Source: Zhengitettix transpicula (taxonomy: Eukaryota > Arthropoda > Insecta > Orthoptera > Tetrigidae). From it: a DNA stretch of 64,000 bases. A program made the position numbers and the translations under genes. Of this stretch, positions 34,207 to 45,890 are shown piece after piece. Every line of letters starts with the position of its first letter. The stretch's first letter is position 1. The stretch covers positions 33,049 to 97,048 of the forward strand of contig JAYJMR010000105.1 of assembly GCA_037074705.1 (NCBI GenBank), written 5' to 3'. The notes under the pieces are model-generated. The model was not told the origin of the DNA, did not search any database, and saw nothing but the letters and a program-made list of their open reading frames with translations.

Positions 34207-37200
34207 GACACACAACTCCATTGTAAAGACACACATTTAGGAGTTATCGAGCAAAAAAAGATAAAAAAATGACGAAGAGCGTCTGCAGCTCCTAAACGAC
34301 TGTTACCAGCGACCAGCAGATGACGTCAGCACTTTCAGCGTGAAGCCTTACATAGGTTGAGACACACAACTCCATTGTAAAGCCACATAATTACGAGTAA
34401 AAGAGCAAAACGAGATAAAAAATGACAAAGAGCGTCGGCAGCTCCTAAACGACTGTTACTAGCGACCTGCGAATGACGTCAGCGTCTTCAGCGTAAAGCT
34501 TTCCAAAGGTAATAACACACAACTCCATTGTAAAGACACACATTTAGGAGTTATCGAGCAAAAAGAGATAAAAAAAATGACGAAGAGTGTCTGTAGCTCC
34601 TAAACGACTGTTGCTAGCGTCCTGCGGATGACGTCAGCATCTTTAGCTTAAAGCCAGGTATAGGAAAAGACCCACAACTCCCTTAAAAAGACACACAATT
34701 AGGAAAAAACGAGCAAAACGTGATAAAAAACAAAGGAAAAGCGCCTGCAGCTCGTAAACGACTGTTGATAGCGACATGTTGATGACGTCAGCGTCTTCAG
34801 CGTGAAGACTTCCAAAGATAAAGACACACAACTCCATTGTAAAGACACACTTTTAAGAGTTATCGAGCAAATAAAGATAAAAAAATGACGAAGAGCGTCT
34901 GCAGCTCCTAAACGACTGTTACCAGCGACCAGCAGATGACGTAAGCACTTTCAGCGTGAAGCCTTACATCGGTAGAGACACACAACTCCATTGTAAAGCC
35001 ACATATTTACGAGTAAACGAGCTAAACGAGATAAAAAATGACAAACAGCGTCGGCAGCTCCTAAACGACTATATCCAGCGACCTGCGTATGACTTCAGCG
35101 TCTTCAGCGTGAAGCTTTATATAGAAAGAGACAAACAACTCCCTTGAAAAGATACACATTTAGGAGAAAACGAGCAAAAAGTGATAAAAAACCAAAGAAA
35201 AGAGCTTGCAGCTCTTAAACGACTGTTACTAGCGACCTGATGATGACGTCAGCGTCTTCAGCGTGAAGCCATCTATTGGAAGAGACCCACAACTCCCTTG
35301 AAAAGACACACAATTAGGAGAAAACGAGAAAAAGTGATAAAAAAGAAAAAGAAAAACGTCTGTAGATCCTTAACGCCTGTTATTAGCGACCTGCGGATGA
35401 CGTCAGCGTCTTCAGCGTAAAACCTTCCAAAGGTAATAACACACAACTCCATTGTAAAGACACACATTTAGGTGTAAACGTGCTAAACGAGATAAAAAAT
35501 GACGAAGAGCTTTGGCAGCTCCTAAACGACTATATCCAGCGACCTGCGTATGACTTCAGCGTCTTCAGCGTGAAGCTTTATATAGAAAGAGACAAACAAC
35601 TACCTTGAAAAGACACACAATTAGAAGAAAACGAGAAAAAGTGATAAAAAAGAAAAGAAAAACGTCTGTAGATCCTTAACGACTATTACTAGCGACCTGC
35701 GTATGACTTCAGCGTCTTCAGCGTGAAGGTTTATATAGGAAGAGACAAACAACTCCCTTGAAAAGACAAACAATTAGGAGAAAACGAGCAAAAAGTAATA
35801 AAAAATAAAAATAAAAACGTCTGTAGCTCCTAAACGACTGTTACTAGCGACCTGCGAATGACGTCAACGTCTTCAGCGTGTAGCCTTACATAGGTAGAGA
35901 CACACAACTCCATTGTAAAGCCACATATTTACGAGTAAACGTGCTAAACGAGATAAAAAATGACGAAGAGCTTTGGCAGCTCCTAAACGACTATTACTAG
36001 CGACCTGCGTATGACTTCAGCGTCTTCAGCGTGAAGCTTTATATAGAAAGAGACAAACAACTTCCTTGAAAAGATACACATTTAGGAGAAAACGAGCAAA
36101 AAGTGATAAAAAACCAAAGAAAAGAGCTTGCAGCTCTTAAACGACTGTTACTAGCGACCTGATGATGACGTCAGCGTCTTCAGCGTAAAGACATCTATTG
36201 AAAGAGACCAACAACTTTCTTGAAAAGGCACACAATTAGGAGAAAACGAGAAAATGTGATAAAAAAGAAAAGAAAAGAGCTTGCAGCTCTTAAACGACTA
36301 TTACTAGCGACCTGATGATGACGTCAGCGTCTTCAGCGTGAAACCTTCCAAAGGTAATAACACACAACTCCATTGTAAAGACACACATTTAGGAGTTATC
36401 GAGCAAAAAGAGATAAAAAAATGACGAAGAGTGTCTGCAGCTCCTAAACGACTGTTGCTAGCGTCCTGCGGATGACGTCAGCATCTTTAGCTTAAAGCCA
36501 GGTATGGAAAAAGACCCACAACTCCCATGAAAAGAAAAACAATTAGGAAAAAACAAGCAAAACGTGATAAAAAACAAAAGAAAAGCGCCTGCAGCTCGTA
36601 ATCGACTTTTGATAGCGACATGATGATGACGTCAGCGTCTTCAGCGTGAAGACTTCCAAAGGTAAAGAAACACAACTCCATTGTAAAGACACACATTTAG
36701 GAGTTATCGAGCAAAAAAAGATAAAAAAATGACGAAGAGCGTATGCAGCTCCTAAACGACTGTTACCAGCGACCATCAGATGACGTCAGCACTTTCAGCG
36801 TGAAGCCTTACATAGGTAGAGACACACAACTCCATTGTAAAGCCACATATTTACGAGTAAACGAGCAAAACGATATAAAAAATGACGAAGAGCGTCGGCA
36901 GCTCCTAAACGACTATAACTAGCGACCTGCGTATGACTTCAGCGTCTTCAGCGTGAAGCTTTATATAGAAAGAGACAAACAACTCCCTTGAAATGATAAA
37001 CATTTAGAGAAAACGAGCAAAAAGTGATAAAAAACCAAAGAAAAGAGCTTGCAGCTCGTAAACGACTGTTGATAGCGACATGTTGATGACGTCAGCGTCT
37101 TCAGCGTGAAGCCATCTATTGGAAGAGACCCACAACTCCCTTGAAAAGACACACAATTAGGAAAAAACAAGCAAAACGTGATAAAAAACAAAGGAAAAGC

Positions 37201-37294
37201 GCCTGCAGCTCGTAAACGACTGTTTATAGCGACATGATGATGACGTCAACGTCTTCAGCGTGAAGCCTTCCATTGAAAGAGACCAACAACTCCC
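34207..37294 (-). repeat. Satellite C array (about 154 bp monomers, diverged relative of B)
   Basis: About 20 monomers spaced 153-155 bp apart (CTAAACGAC at about 34292, 34445, 34600). They align to B in the same order of boxes: GACACACAACTCC, AAAGACACACATTTAGGAG, an A-rich tract, GCAGCTCCTAAACGACTG, AGCGACCTGC, TGACGTCAGCGTCTTCAGCG and TGAAGC. Two subtypes are mixed. One has CCATTGTAAAGACAC with GAGTTATCGAGC and ATGACGAAGAGCG; the other has CCCTTGAAAAGACAC with GAGAAAACGAGC and AAAGAAAAGCG, and is closer to B. The array is inverted relative to the B arrays on both sides. Confidence 0.95.
34500..37290 (-). repeat. Higher-order repeat of 12 C monomers, about 1845 bp
   Basis: CCAAAGGTAATAACACAC occurs at about 34503 and 36348, followed in both by GCTAGCGTCCTGCGGATGAC and CATCTTTAGCTTAAAGCC. 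The offset of about 1845 bp is 12 monomers. Later monomers also match at this spacing (GACTTCCAAAG near 34807 and 36651, with CAGCACTTTCAGCGTG following). The second copy is cut by the end of the C array. Confidence 0.82.
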
Positions 37295-40200
37295 GTTTTT
37301 CTGTTTTTTTCACGTTTTGCTTGTTTTCTCCCAAATGTGGGTCATTTCGCGTCAATTATGGGTCTTATCGTATTAAAGCGTTCCCGCTGAAGACGATGCC
37401 GTCACCCGCAAGTCGCTAGCTGCAGCCATTTAGTAGCTACAGTCGTTTTTCTGTTTTTTTTCACTTTTTGCTTGTTTACTCCCAAATGATCGTATTTTCG
37501 CGTGAGGTATGGGTCTCTTCCTTTTAAAGCGTTCCCGCTGAAGAGGATGACGTCACCCGCAGTTCGCTAGCTGCAGTCATTTAGGACCTACAGGCGTTTT
37601 TCTGTTTTTTTCACTTTTTGCTTCTTATCTCTCAAATGTGCGTCCATTCGTGTGACTTGTGAGTCTTATCCTATGGAAGCGATCCTGTTGTAGATGATGA
37701 CACCACCCGCAGGTTGCTAGCTGTAGTTGTTTAGGAACTAATGGCGTTTTTCTGTATTTTTCACTTATTTCTTGTATTCTCCCAAATGTGTGTCTTTTCG
37801 CGTCAGTTATTGGTCTCATCCTATGAAAGCGTTCCCGCTGAAGACGATGACGTCACCCGCAAATCGCTAGCTGGAGCAGTTTAGGAGCTAAAAGCGTTTA
37901 TCTGTTTTTTTCACTTTTTGCTAGTTTTCTCCCAAATGTGCGTCTTTTTATGCGAGTTATGGGTCTCATCGTATGAAAGCGTTCCCGCTGAAGACGATGC
38001 CGTCACCCGCAGGTCGCTAGCTGCAGCCGTTAAGAAGCTACAGTCGTTTTTTTTTTTCACTTTTTGCTTGTTTTCTCCTAAATGTGCGTCTTTTGTTATG
38101 GGTCTCATCCTTTTAAAGCGTTCCCGTTGAAGAGGATAACGACAACCGGAGGTCGCTAGCTGCAGCCATTTAGGAGCTACAGGCGTTTTTCTGTTTTTTT
38201 TTTTTTTTTTCCTTCTTTTCTCTCAAATGTACGTCTTTTCGTGTGAGTTGTGGGTCTTTTCCTATGGAAGCGATCCTGTTGAAGACGATGCCGTCACCCG
38301 CAGGTCGCTAGCTGCAGTTGTTTAGGAGCTAAAGGCGTTTTTCTTTATTTTTCACTGTTTGCTTGTTTTCTCCCAAATGTGAGTCTTTTCGCGTAAGTTA
38401 TTGTTCTCATCCTATGGAAGCCTTCCCGCTGAAGACGATGACGTCACCCGCAGGTCGCTAGATGCAGTTAATTTTGGAGCGAAAGTCATTTTTATGTTTT
38501 TATCACTTTTTGCATGTTTTCTCCCAAATGTCCGTCTTTTCGCGTCAGTTATTGGTCTTATCCTATGGAAGCGTTCCCACTGAAGAGGATGTCGTCTTCC
38601 GCAGGTCGGTAGCTGCAGCCGTTTAGTAGTTAAAGGCGGTTTTCTGTTTTTTTTTTCACTTTTTGCTTGTTTTCTCTCAAATGTGCGTCTTTTCGCGTTG
38701 GTTAATGGGTCTCATATTATGGAAGCGTTCCCGCTGAAGACGATGTCGTTACCCGCTGGTGGCTAGCTGCAGCCGTTTACGGGCTACAGGCGTTTTTCTG
38801 TATTATTCACTTTTTGCTTGTTTTCTCCATAATGTGCGTCTTTTCGCGTGAGTTATGTGTTTTATTATATGAAAGCTTTCCCCCTGAAGACGATGACGTT
38901 ACCCGCAGGTCGCTAGCTGAAGTTTTTTAGGAGCTAAAGGCGTTTTTCTTTTTTTTTCACTTTTTGCTTGTTTTCTCTCAAATGTGAGTTTTTCGAGTGA
39001 GTTATAGGTCTCAACCTATGGAAGCGTTCCCGCTAAAGACGATGACGTCACCCGCAGGTCGCTAGATGCATTTGTTTAGGAGCTAAAGGCGTTTTTCTGT
39101 GTTTTTCACGTTTTGCTTATTTTCTCGCAAATGCGCGTCTTTTGGCGTGAGTTATGGGTCTCATCCTATCAAAGCGTCCGCAATGAAGACCATGACGTCC
39201 TCCGCAGGTCGCTAGCAGCAGTCGATTAGGAGCTACAGGCGTTTTTCTGTTTTTTTCACTTTCTGCTTGTTTTCTCTCAAATGTGCGTCTTTTCTCGTGA
39301 TTTAATGGGTCTCATCTTATGGAAGCGTTTCCGCAGAAGACGATGTCGTCACCCGCTGGTCGCTAGCTGCTGCCTTTTACAGTTTACAGGCGCTTTTCTG
39401 TTTTTTTCCACTTTTTGCTTGTTTTCTCCAAAATGGGCGTCTTTTCGCGTGAGTTAATGGGTCTCATCTTATGGAACCGTTTCCGCTGAAGACGATGTCG
39501 TCAACCGCTGGTCGTTAGCTGCAGCCTTTTACGGGTTACAGGCGCTTTGTGCGTCTTTTCGCGTGAGTTATGTGTCTCATCCCATGAAAGCGTTCCACCT
39601 GAAGACGATGACGTTACCCGCAGGTCGCTAGCTGCAGTTGTTTAGGAGCTAAAGGCGTTTTTCTGTTTTTTTCACTTTTTGCTTGTTTTCTCTCAAATGT
39701 GCGTCTTTTCGGATGAGTTACGGGTCTCAACCTATGGAAGCGTTCCCGCTGAAGATGATGACGTCACCCGCAGGTCGCTAGCTGCAGTTGTTTAGGAGCA
39801 AAAGGCGTTTTTCTGTTTTTTTCACGTTTTGCTTGTTTTCTCCCAAATGTGCGTCTTTTCCCGGCAGTTATGGGTCTCATCCTATGGAAGCGTTCCCGCT
39901 GAAGACGTTGACGTCACCCGCAAATCGCTAGCTGGAGCTGTTTAGGAGCTAAAAGCGTTTTTCTTTTTTTTTCACTTTTTGCTAGTTTTCTCCTAAATGT
40001 GCGTCTTATCGCAGGAGTATGGGTCTCATCTTATGAAAGCGTTCCCGCTGAAGACGATGCCGTCACCCGCAGGTCGCTAGCTGCAGCCATTTAGGAGCTA
40101 CAGGCGTTTTTCTGTTTTTTTCACTTTTTGCTTCTTTTCTTTAAAATGTGCGTCTATTCGTGTGAGTTGTGGGTCTTTTCCTATGGAAGCGATCCTGTTG

Positions 40201-41130
40201 AAGACGATGCCGTCACCCGCAGGTCGCTAGCTACAGTTGTTTATGAGCTAAAAGCGTTTTTCTGTATTTTTCACTTTTTGCTTGTTTTCTCCCAAATGTG
40301 AGTCTTTTCGCGTGAGTTATTGTTCTCATCCTATGGAAGCCTTCCCGCTGAAGACGATGACGTCACCCGCAGAACGCTAAATGCAGTTGTTTTTGGAGCG
40401 AAAGTCATTTTTATGTTTTTATCACTTTTTGCATGTTTTCTCCCAAATGTGCGTCTTTTCGCGTAAGTTATGGTTCTCATCCTATGGAAGCGTTCCCGCT
40501 GAAGAATATGTCGTCACCCGCAGGTCGGTAGCTGCAGCCGTTAAGTAGTAAAGGCGTATTTCTGTTTTTTTTCACATTTTGCTTGTTTCCTCTTAAATAT
40601 GCGTCTTTTCGCGTTGGTTAATAGGTCTCATCTTATGAAAGCGTTCCGGCTGAAGACGATGTCGTCACCCGCTTGGTTGCTAGTTGCAGCCGTTTACGGG
40701 CTACAGGCGTTTTTCTGTTTTACTCACTTTTTGATTGTTTTCTCCAAAATGTGCGCCTTTTCGGGGCAGTTATGTGTCTCATCCTATGAAAGCGTTCCCC
40801 CTGAAGACGATGACGTCACCCGCAGGTCGCTAGCGGCAGTTGTTTAGGAGCTAAAGGCGTTTTTCTTTATTTTCACTTATTGCTTGTTTTCTCTCAAATG
40901 TGAGTTTTTTCGAGTGAGTTACGGGTCTCAACCTATGAAAGAGTTACCGCTGAAGACGATGACGTCATCCGCAGGTCGCTAGCTGCAACTGTTAAATAGC
41001 AAAAGGCGTTTTTCTGTGTTTTTCACGTTTTGCTTGTTTTCTCCCATATGTCCGTCTTTTCGCGGCAGTTATGGGTCTCATCCCATTTTTGCTTTTTGCT
41101 TGTTTTCTTCCAAATGTGCGTCTTTTCGCG
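37295..41130 (+). repeat. Satellite B array 4
   Basis: About 26 monomers of roughly 150 bp, same orientation as B array 3. They look more diverged from one another than in B5 (ATTCGTGTGAGTTGTGGG near 38235 and 40156, GCGTTGGTTAATGGG near 38695, GGAGCGAAAGTCATTTTTATG near 38477 and 40395). Monomer order near 38140-38640 recurs near 40080-40560, about 13 monomers apart. One monomer near 39545-39560 has lost most of its T-rich tract, passing directly from GGCGCTTT to GTGCGTC, about 40 bp short. Confidence 0.95.
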
Positions 41131-41150
41131 TCTTTTTTTCACAATTTTAG
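41085..41150. other. Junction J3 (B to A)
   Basis: A shortened B monomer (CATCCCATTTTTGC, then TTGTTTTCTTCCAAATGTG) stops after TCTTTTCGCG and satellite A begins at TCTTTTTTTCACAATTTTAG. B monomers also contain TTTTTTTCAC inside their T-rich tract, so the join may have used this short identity. It is unlike J1 or J2, so it is a separate event. Confidence 0.75.
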
Positions 41151-41504
41151 AAAATACAGAAAAATGCCTGTAACTCCTAAACCGTAAGAAAAAGAGGGCT
41201 AAAAACACCGGATTCGTGTTCAGCAAGGTCGCTTCCTTAAGAAAAGTCACATCATTTTTTCTTTTTTCACAATTTTAGAAAATACAGAAAAATGCCTGTA
41301 ACGCCTAAACGTTAAGCGATAGAGGGCTAAAAACACCGGATTCGTGTTCAGCAAGGTCGCTTCCTTAAGAAAAGTCACATCATTTTTTCTTTTTTTCACA
41401 ATTTTAGAAAATACAGAAGAATGCCTGTAACTCCTAAACCGTAGCGATAGAGGGCTAAAAACACCGGATTCGTGTTCAGCAAGGTCGCTTCCTTAAGAAA
41501 AGTC

Positions 41505-44500
41505 ACATCAATTTTTCTTTTTTTCACAATTTTAGAAAATACAGAAAAATGCCTGTAACTCCTAAACCATAAGAGATAGAGGGCTAAAAACACCGGATTC
41601 GTGTTCAGCAAGGTCGTTTCCTTATGAAAAGTCACATCATTTCTTCTTTTTTTCACAATTTTAGAAAATACATAAAAATGCCTGTAACTCCTAAACCGTA
41701 AGAGATAGAGGGCTAAAAACACCGGATTCGTGTTTAGAAAGGTCGCTTCCTTAAGAAAAGTCACATCATTTTTTCTTTTTGTCACAATTTTAGAAAATAC
41801 AGAAAAATGCCTGTAACTCCTAAACCGTAAGCGATAGAGAGCTAAAAACACCGGATTCGTGTTCAGCAAGGTCGCTTCCTTAAGAAAAGTCCCATCATTT
41901 TTTTATTTTTTTCACAATTTTAGAAAATACAGAAGAATGCCTGTAACTCCTAAACCGTAAGCGATAGAGGGCTAAAAACACCGGATTCGTGTTGAGCAAG
42001 GTCGCTTCCTTAAGAAAAGTCACATCATTTTTTCTTTTTTTCACAATTTTAGAAAATACAGAAAAATGCCTGTAACTCCTAAACCAAAAGAGATAGAGGG
42101 CTAAAAACACCGGATTCGTGTTAAGCAAGGTCGCTTCCTTAGGAAAAGTTACAAAATTTTTTCTTTATTTCACAATTTTAGAAAATACAGAAAAATGCCT
42201 GTAACTCCTAAACCGTAAGAGATAGAGGGCTAAAATTACCTGATTCGTGTTCAGCAAGGTCGCTTCCTTAAGAAAAGTCACACCATATTTTCTTTTTTTC
42301 ACAATTTTAGAAAATACAAAAAAATGCCTGTAACGCCTAAACGTTAAGCGATAGACGGCTAAAAACACCGGATTCGTGTTCAGCAAGGTCGCTTCCTTAA
42401 GAAAAGTCACATCATTTTTTCTTTTTTTCACAATTTTAGAAAATACAGAAGAATGCCTGTAACTCCTAAACGATAAGCGATAGAGGGCTAAAAACACCGG
42501 ATTCGTGTTCAGCAAGGTCGCTTCCTTAAGAAAAGTCACATCAATTTTTCTTTTTTTCACAATTTTAGAAATACTGAAAAATGCCTGTAACTCCTAAACC
42601 GTAAGCGATAGAGAGCTAAAAACACCGGATTCGTGTTCAGCAAGGTCGCTTCCTTAAGAAAAGACCCATCATTTTTTTCTTTTTTTCACAATTTTAGAAA
42701 ATACTGAAAAATGCCTGTAACTCCTAAACCGTAAGCGATAGAGGGCTAAAAACACCGGATTCGTGTTCAGCAAGGTCGCTTCCTTAAGAATAGTCACATC
42801 ATTTTTTATGTTTTTCACAATTTTAGAATATACAGAAAAATGCCTGTAACTCCTAAACCGTAAGAAACAGGGGGCTAAAAACACCGGATTCGTGTTCAGC
42901 AAGGTCATTTCCTTAAGAAAAGTCACATCATTTTTTCTTTTTTTCACAATTTTAGAAAATACAGAAAAATGCCTGTAACTCCTAAACCATAAGAGATAGA
43001 GGGCTAAAAACACCGGATTCGTGTTAAGCAAGGTCGCTTCCTTAGGAAAAGTTACATAATTTTTTCTTTATTTCACAATTTTAGAAAATACAGAAAAATG
43101 CCTGTAACTCCTAAACCGTAAGAGATAGAGGGCTAAAATTACCTGATTCGTGTTCAGCAAGGTCGCTTCCTAAAGAAAAGTCACATCATTTTTTCTTTTT
43201 TTCACAATTTTAGAAAATACAGAAAAATGCCTGTAACGCCTAAACGTTAAGCGATAGAGGGCTAAAAACACCGGATTCGTGTTCAGCAAGGTCGCTTCCT
43301 TAAGAAAAGTCACATCATTTTTTCTTTTTTTCACAATTTTAGAAAATACAGAAGAATGCCTGTAACTCCTAAACCGTAAGCGATAGAGGGCTAAAAACAC
43401 CGGATTCGTGTTCAGCAAGGTCGCTTCCTTAAGAAAAGTCACATCATTTTTTCTTTTTTTCACAATTTTAGAAAATACAGAAAAATGCCTGTAACTCCTA
43501 AACCATAAGAGATAGAGGGCTAAAAACACCAGATTCGTGTTCAGCAAGGTCGCTTCCTTCAGAAAAGTCACATCATTTTTTCTTTATTTCACAATTTTAG
43601 AAAATACAGAAAAATGCCTGTAACTCCTAAACCGTAAGAAATAGAGGGCTAAAAACACCGGATTCGTGTTCAGCAAGGTCGCTTCCCTTAAGAAAAGTCA
43701 CATCATTTTTTTTTTCACAATTTTAGAAAATACAGAAAAATGCCTGTAACTTCTAAACCGTAAGAGATAGAGGGCTAAAAACACCGGATTCGTGTTCAGC
43801 ATGGTCGCTTCCTTAAGAAAAGTCACATCATTTTTTCTTTTTTTCACAATTTTAGAAAATACAAAAAAATGCCTGTAACTCCTAAACCGTAAGCGATACA
43901 GGGCTAAAAACACCGGATTCGTGTTCAACAAGGTCGCTTCCTTAAGAAAAGTCACAACATTTTTTCTTTTTTACACAATTTTGGAAAATACAGAAAAATG
44001 CCTGTTACTCTTAAACCGTAAGCGATAGAGGGTTAAAAACACCGGATTCGTGTTCAGCAAGGTCGCTTCCTTACGAAAAGTCACATTATTTTTTCTTTTT
44101 TTCACAATTTTAGAAAATACAGAAAAATTCCTGTAACTCCTAAACTGTAAGCGATAGAGGGCTAAAAACACCGGATTCGTGTTCAGCAAGGTCGCTTCCT
44201 TAAGAAAAGTCACATCAATTTTTCTTTTTTTCACAATTTTAGAAAATACAGAAAAATGCCTGTAACTCCTAAACCATAAGAGATAGAGGGCTAAAAACAC
44301 CGGATTCGTGTTCAGCAAGGTCGTTTCCTTATGAAAAGTCACATCATTTCTTCTTTTTTTCACAATTTTAGAAAATACATAAAAATGCCTGTAACTCCTA
44401 AACCGTAAGAGATAGAGGGCTAAAAACACCGGATTCGTGTTCAGAAAGGTCGCTTCCTTAAGAAAAGACCCATCATTTTTTTCTTTTTTTCACAATTTTA

Positions 44501-45890
44501 GAAAATACTGAAAAATGCCTGTAACTCCTAAACCGTAAGCGATAGAGGGCTAAAAACACCGGATTCGTGTTCAGCAAGGTCGCTTCCTTAAGAATAGTCA
44601 CATCATTTTTTATGTTTTTCACAATTTTAGAAAATACAGAAAAATGCCTGTAACTCCTAAACCGTAAGAAACAGGGGGCTAAAAACACCGGATTCGTGTT
44701 CAGCAAGGTCATTTCCTTAAGAAAAGTCACATCATTTTTTCTTTTTTTCACAATTTTAGAAAATACAGAAAAATGCCTGTAACTCCTAAACCATAAGAGA
44801 TAGAGGGCTAAAAACACCGGATTCGTGTTAAGCAAGGTCGCTTCCTTAGGAAAAGTTACATAATTTTTTCTTTATTTCACAATTTTAGAAAATACAGAAA
44901 AATGCCTGTAACTCCTAAACCGTAAGAGATAGAGGGCTAAAATTACCTGATTCGTGTTCAGCAAGGTCGCTTCCTAAAGAAAAGTCACATCATTTTTTCT
45001 TTTTTTCACAATTTTAGAAAATACAGAAAAATGCCTGTAACGCCTAAACGTTAAGCGATAGAGGGCTAAAAACACCGGATTCGTGTTCAGCAAGGTCGCT
45101 TCCTTAAGAAAAGTCACATCATTTTTTCTTTTTTTCACAATTTTAGAAAATACAGAAGAATGCCTGTAACTCCTAAACCGTAAGCGATAGAGGGCTAAAA
45201 ACACCGGATTCGTGTTCAGCAAGGTCGCTTCCTTAAGAAAAGTCACATCAATTTTTCTTTTTTTCAACAATTTTAGAAAATACAGAAAAATGCCTGTAAC
45301 TCCTAAACCATAAGAGATAGAGGCTAAAAACACCGGATTCGTGTTCAGCAAGGTCGTTTCCTTATGAAAAGTCACATCATTTCTTCTTTTTTTCACAATT
45401 TTAGAAAATACATAAAAATGCCTGTAACTCCTAAACCGTAAGAGATAGAGGGCTAAAAACACCGGATTCGTGTTCAGAAAGGTCGCTTCCTTAAGAAAAG
45501 TCACATCATTTTTTCTTTTTTTCACAATTTTAGAAAATACAGAAAAATGCCTGTAACTCCTAAACCGTAAGCGATAGAGAGCTAAAAACACCGGATTCGT
45601 GTTCAGCAAGGTCGCTTCCTTAAGAAAAGTCCCATCAGTTTTTTATTTTTTTCACAATTTTAGAAAATACAGAAAAATGCCTGTAACTCCTAAACCGTAA
45701 GCGATAGAGGGCTAAAAACACCGGATTCGTGTTCAGCAAGGTCGCTTCCTTAAGAAAAGTCACATCATTTTTTCTTTTTTTCACAATTTTAGAAAATACA
45801 GAAAAATGCCTGTAACTCCTAAACCATAAGAGATAGAGGGCTAAAAACACCGGATTCGTGTTAAGCAAGGTCGCTTCCTTAGGAAAAGTT
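41505..45890 (-). repeat. Multi-monomer duplications in A array 4, left part
   Basis: Bases 42660-43440 match 44464-45244 at a constant offset of 1804 bp (14 monomers), including AAGACCCATCA, AATACTGAAAAATGCC, ACAGGGGGCTAAAAACACC and AAATTACCTGATTCG. A second string, 41505-42150, matches 45240-45890 (CATCAATTTTTC, GGTCGTTTCCTTATG, ACATAAAAATGCC, CAGAAAGGTCGC) about 29 monomers away. The array grew by repeated copying of strings of several monomers. Ends are approximate. Confidence 0.82.
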
